A DNA stretch of 64,000 bases, from NCBI GenBank assembly GCA_022822365.1, contig JAJEBV010000019.1:1-64000 (forward strand), given 5' to 3'. This document shows, piece by piece, positions 23,526 through 31,382 of the stretch; the first letter of the stretch is position 1, and each line of letters opens with the position of its first letter. The stretch comes from Thermoanaerobaculia bacterium. GTDB lineage: Bacteria; Acidobacteriota; Thermoanaerobaculia; Multivoradales; Multivoraceae. Under the pieces are notes generated by a model. It was given only the letters and a program-made list of their open reading frames with translations, did not search any database and had not been told where the DNA came from. Both the position numbers and the translations under genes were made by a program.

Positions 23526-25484
23526 ATGCCCGCAAACCCGGATGTCCGGCCTCGCGCCAGGGGCCGAACCCTGCTCGCCTGCGCCGGCGTACTGATCCTG
23601 GCGTCCACCCTGGCGGCGCAGGAAGGCGAGTGGTCGTACTTCGGCGGCGACCGCACGTTCAAGCGCTACTCGCCGCTCGACCGGATCGACGCCTCGAACG
23701 TCGGCGATCTGCGCATCGTGTGGCGACGGCCGGGTCTGGAACCGGAGCTCAAGGAGGAGTTCCCGGCGTTGCGTCCGGGCAACAACCTGCGATCGACGCC
23801 GATCATGGTCGAAGGCCGCCTCTTTCTGACCAACCTCGTCGGCCTGCTGCGCGCCGTCGACCCGGCGACCGGCGAGACGTTGTGGTCCCAGACGCCGTTC
23901 GAGCCGACGATCGAGGAGGCGCGCGGCTCGAACCCGCGAGGCGTTGACCTCTGGACCGACGGCGAGCAGAAACGACTTTTCCTCGCACGCGACAACTACC
24001 TGTACGCGGTCGACGCCTCGAGTGGCGAGCTCGACGGCGACTTCGGCGACCAGGGGCGCGTCAGCATCCGCCTACCGGGACCGCTGGCCGGCGACTTCAC
24101 CTGGACGGCCGGGCCGATCGTCGTGGGCGACGTCGTCGTGGTGGCCGGTTTCACCGGAGGCGCCGGCGACAGCGGCAGCAAGAAGGAGGCGACGCCGGAG
24201 GACGTGCGCGGCTACGACGTCCGCACGGGCCGGCGGCTGTGGACGTTCCACGTCGTACCGCGGCCGGGCGAGCCGGGCAATGAGACCTGGGGCGACGGCT
24301 CGTGGGAGTACTCGGGAGACCTCGGGTCGTGGTGCTGCCTGTCGGCGGACGAGGAACTGGGTCACGTCTACGTCCAGCTCTCGGCTCCGACCGCGGCGTA
24401 CTACGGCGGCCACCGGCCCGGCGACAACCTGTACTCGAACGCACTCGTGGCGCTCAACGCCAGGACGGGCGAGCGGGTCTGGCACTTTCAGATGGTCCGC
24501 CACGACGTCTGGGAATGGGACACGGTCGGTCCGGCGACCCTCGGCGAGATCACGGTCGACGGGAAGCGCATCGACGCCGTCATGCAGCCCTCGAAGACCG
24601 GCTTCCTCTACGTCTTCGATCGCCGTACCGGAGAGCCGGTGTGGCCGATCGAGGAGAGGGCCGTGCCCGGCTCACGGGTCCCGGGGGAGCGGCTGTCGCC
24701 GACCCAGCCGTTCCCGACGAAGCCGCCGCCCTTCGACCGGCAGGGATTCGTGGAGGACGACCTGATCGACTTCACACCGGAACTCCGGGCACGGGCCCTG
24801 GAGCTCGTCAAGCCCTTCCGGCTCGGGCCGATGTTCACGCCGCCCGGCCTGATGGACGACGAGCAGGGCAAGATCGGCACGCTGACGAATCCGGGAGCGT
24901 GGGGAACGGGGAACTGGCACACCGGCGCCTTCGATCCCGAGACCGGCATCTACTACGCCGTGTCCCACACCTGGCCGGGCGTGTACTCCCTGACCCAGCC
25001 GGAAGCCGACGACGCGACGCTCGGCTACGTGATCGGCTACGACAGTCCCGACGTGCCGACCCTCGACGGACTCCCTATCGTGAAGCCACCCTACGGCCGG
25101 ATCACCGCGATCGACATGCATCGCGGCGAGCACGTGTGGATGGCGGCCAACGGCGACGGGCCTCGAGACCATCCCCTGCTCGAGGGCCTCGACGTGCCGC
25201 CCCTGGGCGTCGCCGGGCGACCGGCGCCGCTGGTGACGAAGACGCTGCTCTTCATCGGTGAAGGCAGCGACGCCATCCCCGGCATCGAGGGGGAGGAAGG
25301 CCGCTACTGGGGCAGGAAGTTCCGCGCTTACGACAAGGCCACGGGCGAGGTGGTGTGGGAGACGGAGCTGCCATCCGGCACCACCGGTGCGCCGATAACC
25401 TACTTGCACGAGGGTCGCCAGTTCATCGTCGTCGCCATCGGCGGCAACGAGTCCCCGGCGGAGTTCGTGGCGTTCGGCCTGTAG
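23526..25484 (+). CDS. Exported PQQ-dependent dehydrogenase (quinoprotein beta-propeller)
   Basis: This 652-residue protein has a signal peptide (1 to about 31) and an eight-bladed quinoprotein propeller. Typical pieces are W-S-Y-F-G-G-D, R-Y-S-P-L near the N-terminus, N-L-R-S-T-P, A-V-D-P-A-T-G-E, G-N-E-T-W-G-D-G-S-W-E-Y, G-G-H-R-P-G-D-N-L-Y, V-W-H-F-Q-M-V-R-H-D-V-W, and a C-terminal G-A-P-I-T-Y-L block. It would oxidise an alcohol or sugar in the periplasm and pass electrons to the respiratory chain. A vicinal Cys-Cys pair sits in the segment S-W-C-C-L-S. No cytochrome c motif is present in the chain. ATG at 23526 was preferred to GTG at 23505; neither has a good ribosome site. The substrate is unknown. 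Confidence 0.88.
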   Translation: MPANPDVRPRARGRTLLACAGVLILASTLAAQEGEWSYFGGDRTFKRYSPLDRIDASNVGDLRIVWRRPGLEPELKEEFPALRPGNNLRSTPIMVEGRLFLTNLVGLLRAVDPATGETLWSQTPFEPTIEEARGSNPRGVDLWTDGEQKRLFLARDNYLYAVDASSGELDGDFGDQGRVSIRLPGPLAGDFTWTAGPIVVGDVVVVAGFTGGAGDSGSKKEATPEDVRGYDVRTGRRLWTFHVVPRPGEPGNETWGDGSWEYSGDLGSWCCLSADEELGHVYVQLSAPTAAYYGGHRPGDNLYSNALVALNARTGERVWHFQMVRHDVWEWDTVGPATLGEITVDGKRIDAVMQPSKTGFLYVFDRRTGEPVWPIEERAVPGSRVPGERLSPTQPFPTKPPPFDRQGFVEDDLIDFTPELRARALELVKPFRLGPMFTPPGLMDDEQGKIGTLTNPGAWGTGNWHTGAFDPETGIYYAVSHTWPGVYSLTQPEADDATLGYVIGYDSPDVPTLDGLPIVKPPYGRITAIDMHRGEHVWMAANGDGPRDHPLLEGLDVPPLGVAGRPAPLVTKTLLFIGEGSDAIPGIEGEEGRYWGRKFRAYDKATGEVVWETELPSGTTGAPITYLHEGRQFIVVAIGGNESPAEFVAFGL

Positions 25485-25517
25485 CCAAACCGAATCCCGA
25501 CCACCCAGGAGACACCC

Positions 25518-25955
25518 ATGAAGAGAAGAGTCCTGATCATCCTCTGTGCAACCGTCCTCGGGAGTTCCATGATGGCCGCAAGCGATGAAACCGTTCGACC
25601 GGCGAAGATCAGCAAGCCGGACCTCGGCGGCAAGATCTTCGAGCGCCCGGACGTGGTCGAACAGACCCACGCCGACGGGCACGTGACACAGACGGCCACC
25701 TCGCTGGTCTCGAGCGACAGGAGCTTCTCTTCCGGCATGTACAAGTCCGGAAAGACACGGATCGAGATCACCCAGCCGTACGGCGTCGACGAGTTCATGT
25801 ACTTCCTCGAGGGCGGCGTCACCTTGACGTCCTCCGACGGAACGGAGCTCGTGATCAACGCCGGGGAGGCGGTGACGATCCCGAAGGAGTGGACCGGAGT
25901 CTTCGAAACGGACGGCTACACGAAGATCTGGGTCATCTACTCGCCGCGGGAGTAG
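25518..25955 (+). CDS. Exported cupin-domain protein
   Basis: This 145-residue protein has a signal peptide (1 to about 21, M-M-A-A-S end) and a single cupin barrel. The barrel shows the G-V-D-E-F-M-Y-F-L-E-G-G motif (first cupin box, with Asp/Glu in place of paired His) and G-E-A-V-T-I-P-K-E-W-T-G (second box, no His). With few His ligands it resembles the (R)-ureidoglycine-aminohydrolase/DUF861-like cupins. It lies 33 nt after the PQQ dehydrogenase and 53 nt before the TauD-like gene, so the three may be cotranscribed. Activity is not predictable from sequence. Confidence 0.83.
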   Translation: MKRRVLIILCATVLGSSMMAASDETVRPAKISKPDLGGKIFERPDVVEQTHADGHVTQTATSLVSSDRSFSSGMYKSGKTRIEITQPYGVDEFMYFLEGGVTLTSSDGTELVINAGEAVTIPKEWTGVFETDGYTKIWVIYSPRE

Positions 25956-26008
25956 ACGGTCGCCGAGGGCACGAAACAACAGCAGCCGCGGACGGGACGT
26001 GTGACAGG

Positions 26009-26908
26009 ATGACCGGCATCATGGACATGCAAACAGCTTCCGAAACGCTCCCCGATGGAACGGCCACCGCGGTCTCCATCGACATCCGACCCCTGACCCC
26101 GCACATCGGCGCGGAGATCGAGGGCGTCGACCTGTCCCGGCCGCTCTCGCAATCGCAGAAGGACGAGATCAGGCGGGCCTGGCTCGACTGGCAGGTGCTG
26201 GTCTTCCGCAACCAGGAACTCACCCGCGAGCAGCACAAGGACTTCGGCCGGTCCTTCGGTCCGCTGCACGTCCACCCGCTGCACACGAGTTCCGAGTACA
26301 AGGGCGGGCACGACCCGGAGATTCTCGTCGTCAAGACCACCCAGAAGTCGAAGTACACGGCGGGCGACGGCTGGCACACCGACGTGTCCTGCGACGAGGA
26401 ACCGCCGATGGCGTCGATGCTCTACATCAAGGAGATTCCCGAGTGCGGCTCGGGAGGCGACACGCTCTTCGCCGACATGTACCGCGCCTACGAGACGCTC
26501 TCGGAGCGGATGCAGCAGTTTCTCGAGGGTCTGGTGGCCGTGCACGACGGCGCACTGCCATACATCGGAAAGTACGGCTACGCGGCCCCCGACGGAAAGC
26601 AGTACCCGAGGACCGAGCACCCGGTGGTGATCCGCCATCCCGAGACGGGCCGCAAGGCCCTGTTCGTCAACAGCGGCTTCACCTCACACATACGCCACTT
26701 GCGTCGATGGGAGAGCCGGGGTCTGCTCGACATGCTCTTCAGGCACATCGCCACGACAGTCTCCCTGACCTGCCGCGTGCGCTGGGAACCCAACACGCTG
26801 ACCCTCTGGGACAACCGCTGCACCCAGCATCACGCCGTGTGGGATTACTACCCGCAGTCGCGCCTCGGCGAACGGGTCTCGATTGTGGGTGACCGGCCGG
26901 TCGCCTAG
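26009..26908 (+). CDS. TauD/TfdA-family Fe(II)/2-oxoglutarate dioxygenase
   Basis: This 299-residue cytoplasmic dioxygenase opens with I-G-A-E-I-E-G-V-D-L-S-R-P-L. The iron ligands are in W-H-T-D (His and Asp, about residue 122-124) and the distal His in T-Q-H-H-A-V-W-D-Y. The 2-oxoglutarate-binding Arg lies in the following G-E-R-V region. TauD/TfdA enzymes hydroxylate a carbon next to a heteroatom and release, for example, sulfite or a phenol, so a sulfonate or aryloxy acid is a reasonable guess. Three in-frame ATGs (26009, 26021, 26027) are possible; none has an ideal Shine-Dalgarno. The ORF upstream of 26009 does not match the family. Confidence 0.9.
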   Translation: MTGIMDMQTASETLPDGTATAVSIDIRPLTPHIGAEIEGVDLSRPLSQSQKDEIRRAWLDWQVLVFRNQELTREQHKDFGRSFGPLHVHPLHTSSEYKGGHDPEILVVKTTQKSKYTAGDGWHTDVSCDEEPPMASMLYIKEIPECGSGGDTLFADMYRAYETLSERMQQFLEGLVAVHDGALPYIGKYGYAAPDGKQYPRTEHPVVIRHPETGRKALFVNSGFTSHIRHLRRWESRGLLDMLFRHIATTVSLTCRVRWEPNTLTLWDNRCTQHHAVWDYYPQSRLGERVSIVGDRPVA

Positions 26909-26933
26909 CAGGGCAGCCAAGGCCCGGCTCCGG

Positions 26934-27224
26934 TCAACCAAGCTCGCCGGTAGCGTACTTGTGAAGGATACTGGAGATGAGAGTCTGGTACGGCACTCCC
27001 TCACGAGCCGCCAACCGTTTGATTTCGACCAGGTCGTGACTGGGCAGACGGATGTTGATGCGCTTGTCCTTGCGGAGCGTCTCGCGGGCCGCGGACTCCA
27101 GCCGCTGAGCTTCGCCAGAAGAGTCCGAGGCTCTTCGAAGACGCCCTTCCTCGTAGGCTCTCAGGATCTCGCGCTCCTCCAGGTCGAGGGCTCCTGAATC
27201 GATGTTCGTCATGCGTTCGGTCAT
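26934..27224 (-). CDS. CopG-type antitoxin of a BrnT toxin-antitoxin pair
   Basis: This 96-residue protein has an acidic/charged N-terminal half and a C-terminal ribbon-helix-helix. The strand K-D-K-R-I-N-I-R-L-P is followed by H-D-L-V-E-I-K-R-L-A-A-R-E-G-V-P-Y-Q-T-L and I-S-S-I-L-H-K-Y, the CopG-antitoxin signature. It starts within the last bases of the toxin gene (4-nt ATGA overlap), with GGAGGG about ten bases upstream. It would neutralise the toxin and repress the promoter at 27520-27548. The order toxin then antitoxin matches BrnT modules. Confidence 0.88.
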   Translation of the reverse strand: MTERMTNIDSGALDLEEREILRAYEEGRLRRASDSSGEAQRLESAARETLRKDKRINIRLPSHDLVEIKRLAAREGVPYQTLISSILHKYATGELG

Positions 27225-27505
27225 TCCCGGCCACCCTCCCTCAGGTACTTCTTCGTCGCTTTCCGACTCGGGATGATCGTCTTGAGGAAGAAGTCGCCTG
27301 CTTCGGTTTCGACGTACGGAACCAGGTAAGCGTAGTCCTCGATCTCAAGCACGGCGATCCGCTGGTGGCTCCGTCTCGGATCCGGATGGTCGAAGACGTC
27401 AACCAGCGCACCCGCTTCGATCAGTGCCGCAACCTCCTCGAAGCTGACCCCACGCTCGGAGATCAAGCGCCTGTTCTTCGCCGGATCCCAGAGACAACGA
27501 GCCAT
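27221..27505 (-). CDS. brnT: BrnT-family ribonuclease toxin
   Basis: This 94-residue toxin belongs to the BrnT (RelE-like ribonuclease) family. It has the N-terminal C-L-W-D-P-A-K-N-R-R, G-V-S-F-E-E-V, a central D-P-R-R-S-H-Q-R-I-A-V-L, and the C-terminal T-I-I-P-S-R-K-A-T-K-K block with basic catalytic residues. The start is ATG at 27505: a promoter-like TTGACG-N17-GACAAT places transcription initiation near 27513, so the longer GTG-initiated frame at 27517 would not be in the transcript. It is the first gene of a two-gene unit with the CopG antitoxin. Confidence 0.88.
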   Translation of the reverse strand: MARCLWDPAKNRRLISERGVSFEEVAALIEAGALVDVFDHPDPRRSHQRIAVLEIEDYAYLVPYVETEAGDFFLKTIIPSRKATKKYLREGGRE

Positions 27506-27519
27506 GTTTTCCGGCACTC

Positions 27520-27548
27520 ATTGTCGCCGATTGTGTGCCGATCGTCAA
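27520..27548 (-). promoter_or_regulatory. Promoter of the brnT-copG pair
   Basis: On the minus strand a -35 TTGACG (27548 to 27543) and -10 GACAAT (27525 to 27520) are separated by exactly 17 nt. The toxin ATG lies 15 bases beyond the -10, leaving a leader of only about eight bases. Confidence 0.65.
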
Positions 27549-27679
27549 CACTGCCAGAACCCAGCATGAGGTCGCTCAAGCCGAAGTCCAAGTCGCCGTC
27601 CTGCAACACAGCTTCTGCCGCTGGCGCTATACTCCGCGGCTCGACAGCGATCGGCACCGCAGCCACGGCCCGAATCCGC

Positions 27680-27756
27680 GTCCCCATCGTCTAGCCAGGT
27701 CAGGACTCCAGCCTTTCAAGCTGGCAACACGGGTTCGAATCCCGTTGGGGACGCCA
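27680..27756 (+). tRNA. tRNA-Glu (anticodon TTC)
   Basis: The acceptor stem GTCCCCA/TGGGGAC encloses a complete cloverleaf. The anticodon arm CCAGC-CTTTCAA-GCTGG carries TTC at 27715-27717, and the T-arm ACGGG-TTCGAAT-CCCGT is canonical. The CCA end is encoded (27754-27756). A TATACT hexamer at 27628-27633 is a likely -10, with no convincing -35. The 9-bp hairpin just after the gene (27755-27763 with 27768-27776) probably ends transcription or guides processing, and is part of a repeat that duplicates the tRNA tail. Confidence 0.97.
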
Positions 27757-27894
27757 TCGCGCCTGCCGGCGCGATGCCGACCCCAGCGGGATTCGGTCGT
27801 CGCCCCTCGCCTATGGCTCGGTGCTCTGGAAGCAAATCCCGTCGGGGACGCAGCGCTGCCGCCGGCGCGATGCCGGCCCCAGCGGGATTCGGTC
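27738..27894 (+). repeat. Two copies of a 60-nt hairpin element that includes the tRNA-Glu 3' end
   Basis: Copy 1 (27738-27798) starts inside the T-arm of tRNA-Glu; copy 2 (27835-27894) lies 36 nt further on. Both begin AATCCCGTYGGGGACGC and end GGCGCGATGCCGRCCCC then AGCGGGATTCGGTC. In each, the start and the segment CCCCAGCGGGATT (27781-27793, 27877-27889) are inverted repeats of about 13 nt, allowing one mismatch or G-U. Copy 1 has a second internal 9-bp stem. The element reaches to within one base of the SDR stop codon. It could be an attachment-site scar, a REP-like element or a duplicated tRNA terminator. Confidence 0.75.
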
Positions 27895-28654
27895 AGTTCC
27901 ACCAGGGCTTGTCGTTGTACGCGCGCACGTCCAGTTCGAAGGTCCAGGTGGATCGATGTTGCCGGACGAGATGGAGGTAGGTCTCCGCCACCTGCTCGGG
28001 CAGGATGAGGCCGTCGACGGCTCCCTTGGTGCTCCGAAGGGCTTCGTAGCGCTCCGGTCCGAGCATCTTGCCCAGCGTGTCCGGTGCGTCGACCGAGCCA
28101 TCGACGAGCACGTGCGCCACGTGAATGCCCTTTGCGGAGAACTCGGCGTTCAGGGTCTGACAGAGCAGGCGTCGGCCGCCCATTGCGGCGGCGTGGGAGT
28201 GCTGCCCGGCGTTGCCGCGCGCCGCGGCCGTGGCGGAGGTGACGATCAGCGTTCCCTGGCCTCGCTCGACCATGCGCGGCAGGAGTACGGAGGCCGTCCG
28301 GAAGAGGCCGAACGTCGCCATGCGCCAGCCGAGTTCGAAGGCCTTGTAGCTGGTATCGCTGAGCTCCCGATTGCCGATCTGGGCGCCGAGGTTGTAGATC
28401 ATCACCTCGATCGGGCCGATCTCCTCCTCCACCTGGACGATCTGATCCTCGATGACGTGGTCCTTGACGGCGTTCAGGAGAAAGCCAGACGCCTCTCCAC
28501 CTTCCTCGCGAATGCCGGCGACCAGAGCGTTCAGCCCGTTTTCGTCGCTCCGGCGGCAGAGAACCGCGTGGTACCCCTCGCGAGCGAATCTCCTGCCCGC
28601 GGTGCCGCCGATCCCGGCGCCGGCGCCCATGACAAAGCAAACTGGTTTCGTCAT
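27893..28654 (-). CDS. SDR-fold protein with altered catalytic residues
   Basis: This 253-residue Rossmann protein of the short-chain dehydrogenase superfamily has an intact cofactor loop G-A-G-A-G-I-G (10-16) and the catalytic-Ser position at Ser140. The expected Tyr is His154 and the expected Lys is Met158. The normal Y-x3-K pair is therefore absent, and no nearby Tyr/Lys replaces it. Related SDRs of this subgroup often lack the Tyr but keep the Lys. The protein may bind NAD(P)(H) without classical oxidoreductase chemistry. The C-terminal T-F-E-L-D-V-R and W-W-N end is typical of the subgroup. Its stop codon abuts the tRNA-tail repeat. Confidence 0.85.
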   Translation of the reverse strand: MTKPVCFVMGAGAGIGGTAGRRFAREGYHAVLCRRSDENGLNALVAGIREEGGEASGFLLNAVKDHVIEDQIVQVEEEIGPIEVMIYNLGAQIGNRELSDTSYKAFELGWRMATFGLFRTASVLLPRMVERGQGTLIVTSATAAARGNAGQHSHAAAMGGRRLLCQTLNAEFSAKGIHVAHVLVDGSVDAPDTLGKMLGPERYEALRSTKGAVDGLILPEQVAETYLHLVRQHRSTWTFELDVRAYNDKPWWN

Positions 28655-28764
28655 CCTTCCTCCCTGCGTGATCAGCGACTCCCAGACTGAGCCGGCGGAG
28701 CGTACCGAAACGCTGGAGCCAAGTTCGCGGTCACGTCAGATGACGGGACCGAAGGCCGCCTCGG

Positions 28765-29673
28765 TTACTTCCCGCCGAGCCGGTTGATCAGCGGGCGCGC
28801 CTGGATCGTGTATGTGTCCTCGAGGGCCGCAGTTCGGTGACGCTCAGCTTCCGCCCGAAGTTCGCTCGCCAGGTGTTTCTCAAGGGTCGCGTGGCTCGGG
28901 AAGTGATTGATCCGCACCTCGTCCCACGGCCGACCGTCGCCAATGAAGACTCCTTCGATCCTGAACCACGCTGCGGGGTAGACGCCCATCGGCCTGGCGA
29001 CCGAGCCGGCGGCGGTACCGTACTTCTTCATCGCTTCGCGGCCGGAGATCGCCGGCTCGGTGGAGCCTTCCTCGTACCGGGCCGTATCGCGGTAGCGAAG
29101 CACGTGGATCATCTCGAAGGGGCGATCGTCGGCAGTCGCCGGATACGCCGGTTCCGGCGGGGTGAAGCCTTCGGGCGTCGGGAGATCGATGAGATGGGAC
29201 ACCATGACGATCGTCCTGCCGACGCCGGCGTCCTTGTGGATCGATCGGGCCTGAAAGTCCGGCCGCTGCGTCATCTGCAGGAACGCCCGTCGACTCGGGT
29301 AGCGAACGATGGCCACCTGGTCCCACTCCGTGCCGTCGCCCAGCCTCATCTTCTCGACCTGGGCCATGAAAACGACCCCGGCGCCGATCTCCTCCAGGAT
29401 GTCGATCGGGCTGTAGAGATTGTTGGCTTCCTGGCCGGTGAGGTCGGTCTCGCGACCGTCGGGGTAGACCGCCTTCTCCCGGAACTTGATCAGGTTGATC
29501 ATGAAGAACGGCCCGTCCTCGGCAGGATTCACCATCCGCGCCATCTGCTCCGGGTTGATCCGGCCGAAGCTCGGGTCTGCGTCGGCGCCGGGCTGAGCGT
29601 GTGCGCCGGTCACGAGAGCCACGAGCGCCAGGAGAACTGCTGCAGTCCAACGGCTCGAATGCACTCCAGTCAT
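28765..29673 (-). CDS. Exported protein with two DUF1330-like dimeric alpha/beta-barrel domains
   Basis: This 302-residue exported protein has a signal peptide (1 to about 26, A-H-A-Q end) followed by two ferredoxin-like domains of the DUF1330 type. The first starts F-F-M-I-N-L-I-K-F-R (about residue 56) and ends V-A-I-V-R-Y-P-S-R-R-A-F. The second starts F-E-M-I-H-V-L-R-Y-R-D (about 187) and ends V-R-I-N-H-F-P-S-H-A-T-L. The two halves are clearly tandem homologues, a built-in dimer. No catalytic residues are evident, and such barrels often bind small aromatic or haem-like ligands. It diverges from the DUF1800 gene over 84 nt. Confidence 0.83.
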   Translation of the reverse strand: MTGVHSSRWTAAVLLALVALVTGAHAQPGADADPSFGRINPEQMARMVNPAEDGPFFMINLIKFREKAVYPDGRETDLTGQEANNLYSPIDILEEIGAGVVFMAQVEKMRLGDGTEWDQVAIVRYPSRRAFLQMTQRPDFQARSIHKDAGVGRTIVMVSHLIDLPTPEGFTPPEPAYPATADDRPFEMIHVLRYRDTARYEEGSTEPAISGREAMKKYGTAAGSVARPMGVYPAAWFRIEGVFIGDGRPWDEVRINHFPSHATLEKHLASELRAEAERHRTAALEDTYTIQARPLINRLGGK

Positions 29674-29757
29674 CGTCGTGCTCCTTCGTGTACGGTAAGC
29701 AAGAGAGAATCAGAGTCTACCGCCGCTGGGTCCCGTCCGCTTCAGTAGGAGTAGAGG

Positions 29758-31362
29758 ATGTCCAAGCTCGAAGCCGCGATCGCCTGCCACCGCTTCGGCC
29801 TTGGCGCGCGCCCGGGCGAACTCGAAGCGGTCGGCGCCGACGCCAGGGGTTGGCTCCTCGGCCAACTCGAAGGGCAGGCACCGACTCCGCGCCAGCTTCG
29901 CGACCTCCCCGACACCGCAGACCATTTCACGACGCGCGGCGACTACTTCGTCCAGCGGCGGGCTTTCGTTCGGAGCAAGCAGGCCGAGGCGAGCCGGTCC
30001 GAGAACCCCGAGGCGGTGCGCGGCGAGATCGAGGAAGCGGGCCGCTGGATGCAGACCGCCCTCGGCGTTCTCTTCCGAGACGCCCTGATGCTCGAATTCG
30101 GCCGCCGCTTCAACGTCGCCGTGACCACCGACCAGCCCTTCCGGGAGCGGCTGGTGCGCTTCTGGTCGAACCACCTGGTCGTCCCCAACGCCGGCGGCAA
30201 GGTGGTGATGTACACCGGGTCCTACGAGCGGGAGGCGATCCGGCCGCATGTCGCCGGCCGCTTCGTCGACATGCTCCTGGCCTCCGCCAGGCACCCGGCA
30301 ATGCTCCTCTTCCTCGACAACGACGTCTCGGTCGGGCCGCAGTCGCCGTACGGCCAGGAGACCGGGTCGAGCCTCAACGAGAACCTGGCGCGCGAGATCC
30401 TCGAGCTTCACACCCTGGGCGTGGACGGCGGCTACAGCCAGGAAGACGTGATCGAACTCGCCAAGGGGATCTCCGGCTGGAGCGTCGTCCGCGTGCCCGG
30501 CCTCTCCGACACCTACACGCGCGAGCCCTTCCCGGATCTGGGCAAGGAGCCGGGCACGTTCCACTTCTACGCTGACCGTCACCAGCCGCCACCCGCCATC
30601 CTGCTCGGCAAGCGCTACGACCAGCCAGGGATCGCTCAGGGCGAGTCGATGCTCCGTGACCTCGCTCACCATCCCTCGACCGCCCGCTTCCTCGCCACCA
30701 AGCTCGCCCGGCACTTCGTAGCCGACGAGCCGCCCGAGGCACTGGTCGAAAGGCTGGCGAAGGTCTACCTCCAGACCGGCACCGACCTGAGTGCGATGAG
30801 CCGCGCCCTGGTCGAGAGTCCGGAAGCCTGGCAGCCGGAGCTCAGCAAGCTGCGGCAGCCGGAGGACTACGTCATCGCCGTCTCGCGGGCGCTCGGTCGA
30901 CCCGTCGCCGGCGACCGTGTCGGTTCGCCGGTGGCCGAGATGGACCTGATGAACTACGACTGGCGGCAGCGCCGCTATGCGCTGGCCTACGACCGTCGCC
31001 AGATCGACCCCGGCCCGGAGCGGGTCCGGCAGATGCCCGAGTCGATGCAGCGAGGCTTCGAGGTGGTCCGGCTCTACAACGTGATCGCCGACATGGGACA
31101 GCCGCCGATGAAGGCCCCCGGCCCGCAGGGCTGGTACGACCGCTGGAGCGACTGGTCGAGCGCCGACTCGATCATGAAGCGGATCGAGTACGGCGTCCGC
31201 ATGGCCGAACTCGCCTCCTCGAGCTTCGAGCCGCGGGCCTTTCTCCGGAGCACCCTCGGCGAACTCGCCGACGAGCATCTGCGACAGGCCGTATCACGCG
31301 CCGCGACGCCGGCCCAGGGTCTGGCGCTGACCTTGACCAGCCCACACTTCAACCGCCGCTGA
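29758..31362 (+). CDS. DUF1800 family protein
   Basis: This 534-residue member of DUF1800 has the start block A-C-H-R-F-G-L-G-A-R-P-G. Others are R-L-V-R-F-W-S-N-H-L-V-V, Y-E-R-E-A-I-R-P-H, H-P-A-M-L-L-F-L-D-N, N-E-N-L-A-R-E-I-L-E-L-H-T-L-G-V-D-G-G-Y, and G-K-R-Y at about residue 284. The A-T-K-L-A-R-H-F-V-A-D-E-P-P block follows. Members are nearly always encoded directly before a DUF1501 protein, as here (20 nt). The pair has been linked to cell-surface or extracellular functions, but its biochemistry is not settled. No signal peptide is visible. AGGAG precedes ATG by six bases. Confidence 0.93.
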   Translation: MSKLEAAIACHRFGLGARPGELEAVGADARGWLLGQLEGQAPTPRQLRDLPDTADHFTTRGDYFVQRRAFVRSKQAEASRSENPEAVRGEIEEAGRWMQTALGVLFRDALMLEFGRRFNVAVTTDQPFRERLVRFWSNHLVVPNAGGKVVMYTGSYEREAIRPHVAGRFVDMLLASARHPAMLLFLDNDVSVGPQSPYGQETGSSLNENLAREILELHTLGVDGGYSQEDVIELAKGISGWSVVRVPGLSDTYTREPFPDLGKEPGTFHFYADRHQPPPAILLGKRYDQPGIAQGESMLRDLAHHPSTARFLATKLARHFVADEPPEALVERLAKVYLQTGTDLSAMSRALVESPEAWQPELSKLRQPEDYVIAVSRALGRPVAGDRVGSPVAEMDLMNYDWRQRRYALAYDRRQIDPGPERVRQMPESMQRGFEVVRLYNVIADMGQPPMKAPGPQGWYDRWSDWSSADSIMKRIEYGVRMAELASSSFEPRAFLRSTLGELADEHLRQAVSRAATPAQGLALTLTSPHFNRR

Positions 31363-31382
31363 GAGGACAAGGACGCGACGCC

